Shown: in pieces, positions 12,131 through 23,615 of the stretch
Layout: each line of letters begins with the position of its first letter
Position numbering within the stretch: position 1 is the first letter of the stretch
Assembly: GCA_009667805.1 (NCBI GenBank)
Contig: CM019075.1
Span: 14,151,738-14,215,737 of the forward strand
DNA length: 64,000 nt
Reading direction: 5' to 3'
Source: Leptobrachium leishanense
Lineage: Eukaryota; Chordata; Amphibia; Anura; Megophryidae
The notes under the pieces: model-generated
Seen by the model: the letters and a program-made list of their open reading frames with translations, nothing else
Told to the model about the DNA's origin: nothing
Databases searched by the model: none
Program-made: the position numbers and the translations under genes

Positions 12131-13218
12131 TTTATTTATTTGCAAAGTGTGTTACCAGGAAGGATATATAGGTTGCTCTTGTTTTTTTGTATGTCCTGGG
12201 TTAAAGAATATTGAAATGTTAGTTTGTACTTGTGTAACAACTGTAATAAATGCAAGATATAAAAAACAAAACAGAAATATAGATAAACCCAGAAAATAAA
12301 TATGGAGTCATTGTGTCCCATGTTTAGAGGTGCATTTTGTATTGAGGTATGTTAATAGGGAGCTCTTAAGGGACTTTAGACTGGGGGAAGATTTGACGGT
12401 GTCTGGGAGGTTATTCCGTATTTGCGGTGCTCTGTAGGAAAATGAGGATCGAGCCACTTTGTTTTTATATTGTGGTATTGTAAGTAAAGTGCAGGTCCTG
12501 GATTGGAGATTATTGGATGAGGAAAGTGCTGACGGAAGCAGCCTATTGAGGTAGGGTGGCAGCTTCTAGAAAAGCTCTTAAAACACCAGTTTGGAAAGGT
12601 GACGGGTGCATCTAGATTCCAGCGACGGCCAGTTTAGCTCTTTTAACATGTCACAATGGTGGGTCATGTAGCTACATTGTAGCACAAAGCGGCAGAATGA
12701 GTTACTACATTGTATAACTCTACATTGTTTAAGTTTATGAAGGTGTGTTTGCGGGGCGGCTGCATACATTACATCTCCGTATTTAATAGCCGGCATAAGC
12801 ATTTGTTGTACAATCTGCTTTCTTACCGCGGGGCTCAGACAGGATTTGTTTCTGTACAGGGCACCTAGTTTGGGGTAAAGTTTAGATGAGAGTTTTTTGA
12901 TGTGGGGCAAAGGATAGATTTTGGTCTAACCACATACCTAGATATTTGAGAGAAGTGACTGTGGTCGGTGTGCCATTTGATTTTGTTGTGACACATAGCT
13001 GTTTAGTTTGTAATTTATGTAGTTTAACAATGCTGTTTGGAACGAAAGCTATGTTTGATCCACTTTTGTGTCTCTGTTAATTGTTTTTGCAGCATGGATT
13101 GCAGGTGTGGGAGATTAGGTTTGCTGATATAGATTATGGTGTCATAGGGTTTGGGGTGGCTAGCTGTTTGTGAAAGGGGGGGGTTTGTTAAAAAGAGGCC
13201 CGCAGGCGCAGTCGCTGA

Positions 13219-13576
13219 TCAGTCGCAGAATAGTAGAGATGGCGAGGTCCTCCTCATCCGCACGTCGAGGGAAGAAAGTTCGAGTTAAGAAGAGTAAGGG
13301 GGCGCACGTCCCCCGGCGACAAAAAATCAGACCCGTCGTCGGTCCTAAAGTCAGATGGGCGAGCAAGGCCCCCCGCGGCGGTGGGCTCAAAGATGAAACG
13401 GGCACGCGCGTCTCCCTCACGCGCGACGACAACAAAGCCGTCGGGCAGGAGCAAACCGGCTGCGTGCCCGTCGGCACGGAAGGTCAAAGCTGCGACGAGG
13501 GGAAAGCGCCCGGGGCCAGCCAAGAATTGTGCGCCCCCCCAACTTGTGGACACGTTATCGATATTGCGCCAGCTCT
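13219..13576 (+). other. GC-rich block with basic open frames
   Basis: Base composition changes abruptly from A/T-rich LINE sequence to about two-thirds G+C with many CpGs. Two plus frames stay open and read as lysine- and arginine-rich proteins. One starts MARSSSSARRGKKVRVKK at 13,239. The other starts MGSKMKRARASPSRA at 13,381 and ends VDTLSILRQL before the repeat. The second resembles the basic N-terminus of a transposon protein, but I cannot assign it. It could be captured sequence or the 5' end of an unrecognised element ORF. Confidence 0.35.
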
Positions 13577-13978
13577 GACATGGATATTGCCCCAGTTCAC
13601 ACATGGATATTGCCCCAGCTCACACATGGATATTGCCCCAGCTCACACATGGATATTGCCCCAGCTCACACATGGATATTGCCCCAGCTCTCACATGGAT
13701 ATTGCCCCAGCTCACACATGGATATTGCCCCAGCTCACACATGGATATTGCCCCAGCTCATGGGATTTGCCCCAGCTCACACATGGATATTGCCCCAGCT
13801 CATGGGATTTGCCCCAGCTCACACATGGATTTGCCTCAGCACATGGATTTGCCCCAGCTCATGGATTTGCCCCAGCTCACACATGGATTTGCCCCAGCTC
13901 ACACATGGATTTGCCCCAGCTCTCTCATGGATTTGCCCCAGCTCTCTCATGGATTTGCCCCAGCTCTCACCTGGATAT
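13577..13978. repeat. Minisatellite, unit 'atggatattgccccagctca' plus 2-3 bp
   Basis: About 18 tandem units of 20-24 bp. Early units read 'atggatattgccccagctc' plus 'acac', and later ones 'atggatttgccccagctc' plus 'tctc' or 'acac'. All three plus frames stay open through it because the unit has no stop codons, so the long open frames over this stretch are repeat artefacts. The reverse complement of the later unit type is the unit of the array at 48,126-48,400. Confidence 0.9.
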
Positions 13979-13992
13979 TGCTTCGGCAGGGG

Positions 13993-14270
13993 TTGAGGGG
14001 ACCCAGATGCCAGGCAGCGGGAGTGCCTGCCCGCCGCCCGGTTCTGAACAGTCCATCCTGTTTTTGAAGGGGATGTGGCTGCGTGCAGGTGTGCGCAGGT
14101 CACGTGGTCCGGCTAATCAGGTGGTACAGAGACTCAGTACCACCTGATTAACCGGACCACGTGACTGGCTGCGCCTGCACGCAGCCGCATCCCCTTCAAG
14201 AACAGGACGGACTGTTCAGAAGTGGGTGGTGGGCAGGCACTCCTGCTGGCTGGCATCTGGGTCCCCTCAA
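13993..14270. repeat. Long palindrome, arms of about 135 bp
   Basis: The left arm (13,993-14,127) starts TTGAGGGGACCCAGATGCCA. The right arm (14,137-14,270) ends with its reverse complement. The loop is about 9 bp around 14,132, and I count roughly ten to fifteen differences between arms. It would form a stable hairpin when single-stranded. Confidence 0.88.
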
Positions 14271-15298
14271 CCCACAGGCCAGTTTTAGGGGCGCAAATGC
14301 GCTCCTAACAAAACTGCGCCCGGGGCCATGGCCCCCCCAGCCCCCTCCCACGCTACGCCACTGGTCTGTACATGTGTAGAGTTGAGTTGTTGCAGAGATT
14401 GGGCAGAGTATTTATGAATATTGTGAGTAGCAGGGGGCAGAGTATTGAGCCTTGGGGTTACACTGGATGTGATTGGTAGGGAGGAGGTGTTAGAAATGAT
14501 TACATATTGTGATTTGTTGGATAGATTTGATAGAAATCCGGTTAGGGTTTGCTTACTTATATGGGAGTTGTACAATTTTTGTAATAAGGGTGAAATGGTG
14601 TAGTGTGTCAAAGCTGTTGGTCAAATCAAGGAAGATGTTCTACTTAGTTTTGTTTGTGTTTCTTTAATGCCAGTTTGGATATTATTTGAAACTTCTGAAG
14701 TGGTGGTTGTAGTTGAGTGATTTGGATGAAACCTGGATCGACCTGTGGTCAAATAGTTAGAACACAGAAAATAATCCTGTAATATTGTGTACATACATTT
14801 TTGTCAATATTTTAGGTGTTGCAACTTGCAGGGAGCAATGATATTGGATGGTAGTTGGATATCAAATTACTGTCACCACTTTAGATGACAACAGAGATGT
14901 TTTTAAGGTCATCATTGAAATGGGATTAGTTTGATTTTAGTTTGAACAATGATGCTTTTATTGGTTATGTAGTAATTGATGTCTAAATTAGTGATATTTA
15001 GTACTAGCACTTGATATGCTAATTGGTATCAGCTTACATAAATGAGTGTTTTTTGTTTTGTAACAAGATTGTGTCAGGGTTATTGTGTTTATATTTGCCA
15101 TTGTTTAATATCATCTGTGTGTTTTATTCCTCTCAGTGAGACAGAGCATTTTTGGTTGAATCCGTTCATTGACTATTGTATTGAATGAAATTCTGTGAAG
15201 TTGTTTTGTGTGTAATGTTGTTGATAGTGACATGTGTTGTTTGTGCAGTAAGTCAGAAGTAGTCAAGGTTATTTTGTTTATCGATAATTTGAGCAAAG

Positions 15299-16067
15299 TG
15301 TCACGTTCCCACCCTGTCTCCCTGCCCTCTGTATTCCTTATGTGTTTCCCTGTGCTGCTTTCCCTGACATGCAGCTCAGGGGTTAAGTTCATTGCTTGTT
15401 GAGCTTCTGCTGGTGATATGGGCTGATTACTCCCCTATTTAAAGCCATGGGCCCATATCACCATGCTCTTGCATCCTGGTTCACTTCAGCTACAGATTTG
15501 TTCCCGAGAGCTCCCTGTCATTCTATCCTAGTGCTTTCTCAGTGTTTCCTCCTTGTCTGAGTTCTAGGTTTCTGATTGACTTCCTGGTATTGACCCTCTG
15601 GCCTGGCTGACGGATTTTCTCTGGTGCTATATCTCCGCTTTGGCTCAAGGTATACGTTTTGGTTTTGACCCCTGGCTTATTCATTGACCACTCTTCTGGA
15701 TATCCCTAGCTGTCCTGTGCTTATCGTATTATATGTTGTGTGTCCCTGTAGACCACGGCTTTAGTTTATTGAAGTCCTTCCCTGCAAGTTATTGAGTATA
15801 TCTCCTTTAGGTGTCTGTGTTTTTCCCAGGACTCTGCACGGCTACAAGGTATCCTTTTTCCATTAGTGCAGATTTGGCCACTCTAAGGACCGATCTATCA
15901 GAATAGGGCTCCTTCGGTATTAGCAGTGCAGAGGTCCTCAGTGTCTTCTGTGGTTTATTTCCTTATCCTGATTGTTGTGTCACGCATCTCTGCGTATAGC
16001 GGCTTTTCCTCTTACCTGGGCCCTACTTGGTGCATGCCAGGTTACGCCATTGTGGCTGAACGTGACA
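15299..16067. mobile_element. Solo LTR, Ty3/gypsy chromovirus-like, with 5-bp TSD
   Basis: The element begins TGTCACGTTC and ends GAACGTGACA, giving the TG...CA ends of an LTR. It is flanked by CAAAG at 15,294-15,298 and again at 16,068-16,072, a perfect 5-bp target duplication. At 769 bp without any gag or pol it fits a solo LTR left by recombination. A TATA-like CCTATTTAAAG lies near 15,436-15,446. TGTCACG/CGTGACA ends are typical of vertebrate chromovirus LTRs. Which strand carried the provirus is not certain, although the TATA box suggests plus. Confidence 0.82.
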
Positions 16068-17399
16068 CAAAGTTGTTTGGTAAGAGAAAACTGTTATAAC
16101 AATGGAAGTCAATTCCATATCTGACAAATAAGTAGTTAGTAACTTCAAACATTTGAGAGGAAACGGTAGTTAAAATAGAATTGAGTATCCCTGAAGTTAA
16201 AATGATTAAGGCAAGTGGAATAATATTAAAAGAAAAGCTAACCAATGGTTTTAATGTGTTTATTCAAATATGAATTAATTTTTAGAGTAAGAGTGCAATC
16301 CAGTGACTGAAATGTGTTCTTGGGATAATGTCTAAAATGTATAATAAAAATGTGCGTCTATATAGAATAGTGGAAGAGTAGATGGGTGTGTGTAAAGTTT
16401 TGAATTGATGATTGGAATTTAAAAGAATGAACAAATTCTGTGAAATAAATGGGTATGCTGGTATTGAAGAAAGAAATCCATTTAGAGGGTAGTAGTGTGT
16501 TATGATGTCACTTCTTACTCTTAATGTATGTGTTGCATTGTTTTTGGAATGCATAGAAATTACATTTAGATATGTAGATCAGAATTGAAGTAAGGGTAAA
16601 TCCCATTTTAGGTTAGCTTTAATGTTGTTCTTTTGTTCCTTTTAAATGCTCGAAGGTAATGTTAACTCTAAAATTTCCATATTTTTGACCTAAACGGTTC
16701 AAGTCAAAGTTTGAGATTTCAGTAGTAATTGCATAGGCAAAGAACAAGATTATCGAGTTAATGATATTTAGAAATATAATTGCATTTTACATTATTTCGA
16801 TTAATGAGTAAATAGCTAGGGTCGTGAATGAATTTGTAGTATTGACGTCAGCTTTAATAGATTGAAGATGCGGATCTGTTTGTGTTGTAGTGGATTACTC
16901 CTATAAACTATGTAGAGATGTTGCTTAAATTTCTAGCTAAATCCATCTGTGTCGATTTGATTGCAAGGTGATTAAAGTCGAAATGAAGTAAAGTGAATGT
17001 CTTGTAAGTACTTTAGGATTTCGAATGTGATGCAAAAAAAATGGTGATATTTTTGTCCAGTGCTAAAGGTCCACGAGTAGATTGTTTATTATTTTTTGTT
17101 GAAGGTTAAATGTGTTCAATAGCATTGGATTTAGTAGTATGCTTTTAAAAGGAAATCTGCGATTGAATTTATTATCTTGTGCTTTGTCTATGTGTGCGCT
17201 CTGGTACATTTTCAATTTGTTAATAGTAATTTGTTGTATTTTCTTCAAGCATGTAGATTTGTTATTTATAGTCTGGTTTGTTTTGGTGGTGTTCTAATTT
17301 ATTTGGAATTCAGTACGTGATAAAACGTGCAATAATTATAAGGTAGATTGTGATTTGTGTGACAGTCATGCAATAGAATTTTTCTGTATTAGGTTTGAT

Positions 17400-18480
17400 T
17401 GTATTCTTTGCAGCTTGTGATTGAATTGGAGAAATGCGACGGCACATCACTGAGCAATAGTTGTTGATTCAAGATTTAGAAACGTATTGTGAACATCTTT
17501 CTCAAATTGTTAGTAAATGCCGATGGTTTGGATCTGTAAATGGAAGCAAGTAAAATTAGGTCTGGGGTATTCTATTAAGGATGTAATGGGCCATGACTGC
17601 TGTGGAATGGTAGTTAAGCCAGTTGAGTGGTTTTATCGGTTATGTAGTGTTGGAAGGTCTGGATTGGTGAAGGCATTTATGGGAGTTTCTCTGGCTATAA
17701 AGGTATATAGTGTGTGTGTGTGGGTGGTGGTTGTCTATAAAGGTATTTTGGAGATGTGATAAAACATTATTTGCCACTTTGTCTTATTTGCTTATGTTTG
17801 TTTTCCAGATGTGTCGCAGGTTTTCTGTCAGGATCCAAGTCTTTGGTTGGCTGTTGATCACGTTAAACTCATTGATGGAAGTGTTGGCAAGGAGGTTCTT
17901 TGCTGTAATGGTGGTCAAGATGAACTCCGTTTACTGGTTGATGCAGCTGGAATATATGCAGAGAGACTTTAAATGTGTAGGATTAATTGATGTTAGATGG
18001 ATCTAATAAAGTACTGATCAGGTTGTGTTTGTTTAATGTTATTAAAGCTGCGGCCAAGCCCTTTCCACTTCATTTATTTTTCAGAGTCTTTATTGGTTGC
18101 TTGAGGGCTGGTCACAGGGTTCATTCAGTTTGGTGGATGATATGAAGTCCTGATCAATTGTGACTGTCAAAGTGGATCAGGTTTAAACAATATTCCACGT
18201 TAGTAGTGAATCATCTCTGTAAATAATGTCAGGGGTCACAACAAATTCTTTATTCCAGCATTGTAGGTGACGCTGGAAGGAATGCAAGGTACCATGTATT
18301 GATGAAGAGGTCTCCCAGAGGTCGTAGTTGACAAAGTGTTGATCGCGAGGGGGGGGGGTGGCTAATGATTTAATTGTTAATAGAGCAAGTGCTGGTTTCC
18401 GATTGCTGGAGGCAGGTCAAGTGGCAGGTATATGTTTGGGGGCCCAGGCTCCTGTGAGCCGTGGCTCCTTGCTAAGTGGC
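17400..18480. other. G/T-rich stretch, no supported gene
   Basis: The plus strand is strongly poor in C, like the antisense LINE block to its left. Open frames at 17,517-17,759 and 17,710-18,006 have no domain and reflect the biased composition. It may be the 5' part of the antisense LINE. A G-run lies near 18,349. Confidence 0.35.
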
Positions 18481-20327
18481 TTTTCTAAGTGGCAGCAGGA
18501 GTTAAACAACAGGAGTTAGAGCACACAGGCCTAGGCACACCACTATGCCCAAAAGACAACCACAAGAAAAGCCACCTTTTTGGCCCTTGTTGCAAACATC
18601 CACCCATCTCCTTCCATTCTCACACCTTCCATCCACTCTCATCTACCCACACAAAAGCCCTCTTCTCTACCCCTGCCATTCATACTAAGCTACAACTTCT
18701 CCACTTGACATCATTTACATTACCCCAACTAAATCCCTCTCCACAAACTTCACATCCCCCACAAGCTTCCTCCATCTAACATCACAATTAACCCTTTCTT
18801 TACCACACACTCAATCACAGACTCCTTACCTCCAACTCTTTCAGTCTTTTCAAAAATGCTTCCGTGGCTCCTCGCCTTCCATCACTGGAACCACATAGCC
18901 AAACCTGAAGAGAAACATGCCAACAACATTTCACTCTTACTCTCTCACCTTCACCGGCCTCAGCTCCTACGTCATCGTTTCAGCTTCAGACTCCTTTGCT
19001 TTTCTCCCCTATCTCTGAATATCTCACAAATAACACCCACTTCCAACTCTAACACTTACATAGCCAAACGTTCCCACTGACAAACTGGGTCTCGTCTTGC
19101 TCTATATACATTTTGTTTGGCCCAATAAAGTCTTATCACTTTGTACGTTAAAGTTGCTGCTAACAGACAACGGACCTTTCTAGGGATTTGAACTAATAGA
19201 AGACAGGAGCTAATGTTTAGGAGCCTTTCTCCCGATACATGACGACAACAGCAGCAGTGGCTGATGTATGAAATTATAAACCACAAGACAAATGTATTTT
19301 CTCATCCTATGTAAACTATCCACCACCTCCAAACTTTGCCCATTTACTCCCAACTAATCCACCAGAAACTGAACAACCTTCCTAACCTCCAGCTCTTTCT
19401 AAGTGTTTGAAACGCAAAGAAACCTCTGTCCCACCATACTGTGTCCCAGCTTACTTACTACAATTACCCCCAACTCCTCTGCCTAAATCCCCCATCCCAG
19501 CCTCTCCACATTACCTGTCTCTTCAAACTCTCTCCTAGGACCTTCGCCCGCTTCCAACCCCAGCTTAAATAAGAGGCAAAACCTCTCCCTCGCCTGCCAA
19601 GCCCTCACAGACTCCACCCCGTTACCTGTTTCCAATAATTACTCGTTACGCTCCCCCCCCCACCTGTGAAACCAACCTTGGGTCTCTGTCCCTCCCATCA
19701 CACCTCCTGCCGTCCATCAACCAATCACTATGTGCAGCCCTGATCCTCAACGTTTAGCATCCGACACATTATACCACATACACCGTCCACCTGTCCTGCT
19801 GATCCTCACACCTCTCGTCCATCTAGATAAGGTTTCAACAGTAACCTACAATCTAATCATCATCTAGTACATACCAAATATATTAACCCCTTTATGACCA
19901 AGCATCTTTAAAGTCACTGCATTTATGACAGGACAGGGACACCATTACTCCTTATGAACTTAAGCTATGTTCAACTAAAGTTACAATACCGACACTGTAC
20001 AAACAAACGCAATAACAAAACAAGCAACTAAACCACATTTGTAATTGTTCACAAACACAGAGAACTGAAGCGGTGCAGCGCTGCCCTGGTGATGCCCGCA
20101 ACCGTGGTGCAAACCCTCAATCGCTACACACCAAATAGTATGCTCATGAACCCGCACAATACAAATGTCACAATATTGATATCAGCGCGAGATCAAAGAG
20201 GAAAAAAGTGGATTTACAAAAACAATTTTTGAAGATATGTCTGCATACACTTAACCCCTTAACGACCAACAACATAACATTTACCTCAGAAATGCATTAA
20301 CTTTTAATAACCCTAGTCCTTAATTCA
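18480..20327. other. A/C-rich stretch, no supported gene
   Basis: Near 18,480 the plus strand switches to A/C-rich with few G. The plus frame 18,489-18,779 is rich in H, S, T and P and shows no domain. The frame 18,856-19,080 is similar. The block may be sense-orientation LINE sequence, but no catalytic motif was found. Confidence 0.35.
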
Positions 20328-20331
20328 TTAA

Positions 20332-20541
20332 CCCTTTCACTGCTGAGGACGTGTGGGGAACGTCCTCATTGACTCCTAAGGAAGTCAACCCAGATGTCTC
20401 CCCACTGTTGACAGAGCATGGCCTTTCCAATAATACCAAACATGACCATGTTTAAAGTAAAGAAAAAAAAGTTATAAAAATAATAATAAAAAAAGAAAAA
20501 ATTCTTTTTTTAAGACGTGAAATGGCTCAGCAGTGAAGGGG
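20332..20541. mobile_element. 210-bp MITE flanked by TTAA
   Basis: The termini are CCCTTTCACTGCTGAG on the left and its inverted near-copy CTCAGCAGTGAAGGGG on the right. TTAA lies on each side (20,328-20,331 and 20,542-20,545), as for piggyBac- or Kolobok-type elements. It has no coding capacity. A related left part starts near 22,985. Confidence 0.8.
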
Positions 20542-20689
20542 TTAAAATACAAATAACATATCATAGTGCAGTATATCTAAATACAACTATTTGGCAACAC
20601 TACTCAATATCATAGCACTCACATTCTCAAGACCCAAAAAACCAGCTCTAGATGTATCAAACCTCTTGGTATTTTCCTCAAGCTCCCAA

Positions 20690-22090
20690 TCGCCTTTTTA
20701 GATCCTCTGTACACAGCTTGTTGTCCTCTTAGTCCATGTCTCCGTCTTAATGTATGCCAGGTCATTGAGGAGAATACACAGACATTGCAGAGAGACTAAA
20801 AGGAGAAGAATCGGTGTACAGAAGATACAAAAAAGTGATTGGCAACTCAAGAAACATACTAAGAGGCCTGATACAATCTTGAGAGCCAAAAAGCTGTCTC
20901 TAAGTATATCAGCCTCTTGGTATCTTTCTCAAGCTCCCAATCACCTTTTTGGATCTTCTATACACAGATTCTTCTCCTCTTATCCCCAAACTCTCAAATG
21001 TATGCCACGTCCCTATATTCTCCTCACTGACATAGTCTACATCTCTGTATTAATGTATGCAAAGACAACAAGCTGTGTACATAGCATATAAAAAGGGGAT
21101 TGAAAACTTGACAAAGACGCCAAGAGGCCTGATATACCTAAAGCCAGCTTTTTGGCTCTCAGATACCAACAGGCCTGATACAATCTGGAGAGCCAAAAAA
21201 CTGGCTCGAGGTATCTCAGACCTCTTGGTAGCTTGTTGTCCTGTTAGTCCATGTCTCTGTCTTAATGTATGCCAGGTCAGTGAGGAGAATACACTGCATA
21301 CATTGCAGAGGCAGGGACTAAGAGCACAACAGCCTGTGTACAGAGGATACAAAAAGGTGATTGGGAATTAGAGAAAAGATTGTATCAGGCCTCTTGATAT
21401 GTTTCTCAAATTCCCAATCACCTTTTTGTATCCTCTGTACAAAGGCTGTTGTGCTCTTAGTCCCTGCCTCTGCAATGCATGCAGTGTATTCTCCTCACTG
21501 ACCTGGCATACATTAAGACATGGACTAACAGGACAACAAGCTGTGTACAGAGGATATAAAAAGGTGATTGGGCACTTGAGGAAAATACCAAGAGGTCTGA
21601 GATACCTAAAGCCAGTTTTCCGGCTCTCAAGAATGTGAGAGGTATGTATGTATGTAATATATATAGAATACAAATGCCAAATAAGATAAACAGCACCATT
21701 ATGGTATTTTTTGGTTTATCTAAAGACAACTACTTGGTGTGTGTGTGTGTGTGTCATATATATATCACATTCTCTAGAGCCCAAAAAACAAACAGTTCAA
21801 GATATATCAGACCTGAGTATTTCTCTCAGACACTCAATCACATATTTGTATCTTCTGTACACAGGTTCTTGTCCTCTTAATCCCTGCCTCTGTAATGCAT
21901 ACAATGTCAGTGTGTTCTCCTCACTGACATTGCATACATGAAGACACAGGCAGGGAATAATGACAAGAACCTGTGTACAGAGGATAGGAACAGAGATTGG
22001 TTTTTTTCCCCCAATTCTTACTGAAAACAACCAGAGTCCTGATATACCTAAAGCCAGTTTTTGTACTCTAGAGAATGTGAGTGGTGTGTG
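20690..22090. repeat. Array of about five palindromic units
   Basis: Each unit has an arm with 'cctctgtacacag', 'tgttgtcct' and 'tagtcc', a centre near 'tattctcctcactgac', and the inverted arm with 'gtgtacagaggata' and 'caaaaaggtgattggg'. Centres lie near 20,775, 21,035, 21,290, 21,500 and 21,920. Between units a second palindromic module contains 'agaggcctgata' and 'agccaaaaagct'. The whole can fold as a row of hairpins. Open frames on both strands here are mirror translations of the same palindromes. Confidence 0.8.
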
Positions 22091-22504
22091 TATATATATA
22101 TTAGAATACAGTAGCAAATTATATGTATTTTGATATACTGCACCATATGTCACATCTGCATACATACACTTAAACAAGAAATATCATCAATCTAAAGTGC
22201 ATGTATAAATCCACTTTTCTGCCCTCCACAATATCACAGTGATTAGCGCCGATACCTATTCTCTGAACTATGTTTCTACTTCTGACTACAAATAACATTA
22301 TTCAAGCACATCCACTGAGACGATCGCACAATGTCTGGTACCTGTGGTATTTAGCAATGTCCAGGAGAGGGTTGTGACAAAACGGAAATACAAGTAATAC
22401 CACACCACAACTGAAACCTCTAATTCCCCAATCCATCCAAACACAACGTACAACCACTTCAGGATATGGGTTTTGTTTCTAATATCTTCCATTTATTACT
22501 TTGA

Positions 22505-22600
22505 ATAGTCACAAAAATACAATATTCTTAAACCCAAGACATACTGAAAACCAGAGAAATCTTAATGTGTCCTTCCTGATCAAATACTTTATATATAAAT
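22505..22600 (+). repeat. L2-like LINE 3' tail fragment
   Basis: The segment carries diverged 'cccaagacatac', 'gagaaatcttaatgtgtcct' and 'tcctgatcaaatact'. It matches the tail of the LINE copies at 10,060-10,143 and 12,150-12,230. Confidence 0.65.
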
Positions 22601-22984
22601 AAACAAACCTCTAAATGCAGCCGTTGCCCGGATACACTCAATTGTTGTTGCTTTCCTGCCTTAGGAGGCAAACGTGACAAAGATTGCCAGGAGAGACACC
22701 TGCCCCACCAGCAACTATGTCCACAAACTATGCAAAGACCTGGTCAGATAACTAATCCACGTTATCGTCCCCATCGACAGATCTACCAGAAAACAGGATC
22801 AGGAACACTTACCGTATCAAACTATGTTACCTACCGGCTGACTGTCTGCAGCTGAGCAATGGAACCTGTATAAAACCAGGTCATCGCAAAGATAATAATG
22901 TTCCCTGTGATACATCAATAAACTGATCCGTACCCTCTCGATTAGCCAAACTGATCTTTGCAGAGTCACTGGAAGACATTTTAC

Positions 22985-23310
22985 CCTTTCACTGCTGAGG
23001 ACATGTGGGGAACGTCCTGATTGACTCCTAAGGAAAGATAGGGGTGGAGATAGGAGGTTTCTTTGAACCCCCATATCTCCCAACTGGTGACAGCTAGCAG
23101 GATCATGTTTAGTATCATTAGAAAGGTCAGCACACTTAGTGCTTGCATGAATCCACACTTCCCTGCATCTGTTCCATTTTGACGGGGACAGCCAACCACC
23201 AAACGTGAAAAAGCCCTCCCCGTCAAAAAGCTAGACAGACGGACGCTCCTAGGAATACAAAATGCAATCCTCCAGAAGAGATTCATACTTTGAAGCGCTG
23301 AGCACAGAGT
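22985..23310. mobile_element. Relative of the 20,332 TTAA MITE, right end unresolved
   Basis: The left part repeats 'accctttcactgctgagga', 'gtggggaacgtcct' and 'gactcctaagga', as in the 20,332-20,541 element, then diverges. A matching inverted right terminus was not found; only a weak 'gcgctgag' is near 23,295. Confidence 0.5.
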
Positions 23311-23615
23311 GAACGCAACATCCACTCTCACACACATTCCTTCCTCTCTGACAAACACTCCTATACCGGTAGTCTCATGGAGCACTCACCAACAACTGCT
23401 TTGCCACAAACACTCAACTTCTACCAAACTGATACAGGAAAACCAACAATACACAATGCTAAGTATACAACTTCAAAGCGGCACAGCAAAGAAATATAAC
23501 AAGAGGAAAAAATCCAGACATTTCAACCCAGAAAATAACCCATTAAGTGCCTTAACCGTTGTATTGCCTGAATCTACAGGACGCAAAGGCTAAATCTATA
23601 CAAAGTAATCACAAA

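Larger units (their letters stand above)
13160..14363. mobile_element. Composite element with GC-rich block, minisatellite and long palindrome, inserted in the LINE
   Basis: The antisense LINE frame stops at about 14,364 and resumes near 13,150, so the sequence between is an insertion. It begins with a GC-rich, CpG-rich block (13,180-13,560) and continues with a 22-23-bp minisatellite (13,577-13,978) and a palindrome (13,993-14,270). It ends in CTACGCCACTG, a terminus seen in many hAT-like MITEs as CAGTGGCGTAG on the other strand. I cannot see the matching left terminus, so the family is uncertain and the left border is approximate. Confidence 0.55.
12130..17400 (-). pseudogene. L2-like non-LTR retrotransposon, antisense, interrupted twice
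   Basis: The minus strand, read from high to low coordinates, gives parts of a LINE in order. A weak endonuclease-like block contains DFNH near 16,930-16,990. The RT fingers contain NYRPISLLP-like text near 14,870 and SGFxPxHSTTT near 14,710. The core contains DLTNSFDTL near 14,620 and a decayed GVPQGS block near 14,460. After the insertion, YDTIIYIS near 13,140 stands at the catalytic FADDT position. The thumb lies at 12,578-12,910 (LYRNKSCLSPAVRKQI) and the end of the ORF at 12,340-12,560. The 3' tail with 'accaggaagga' and 'tgtcctggg' lies at 12,150-12,190. Inserts at about 13,160-14,363 and 15,299-16,067 split it. The endonuclease part is tentative; the RT and tail are clear. Confidence 0.7.

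Noticed and set aside
13170..14147. A 325-codon plus frame
   Set aside because: Its second half is minisatellite and palindrome. Only the first part (GC-rich block) is kept as an observation, not as a gene.
17517..18006. Plus-strand frames with hydrophobic content, possibly membrane proteins
   Set aside because: The G/T-rich strand gives V, L, W, C and F codons by default; no signal peptide pattern or homology is evident.
18489..19080. Two plus-strand open frames as genes
   Set aside because: Composition is strongly biased (H, S, T, P, L), no motif is present, and a stop separates them; most likely chance frames in A/C-rich DNA.
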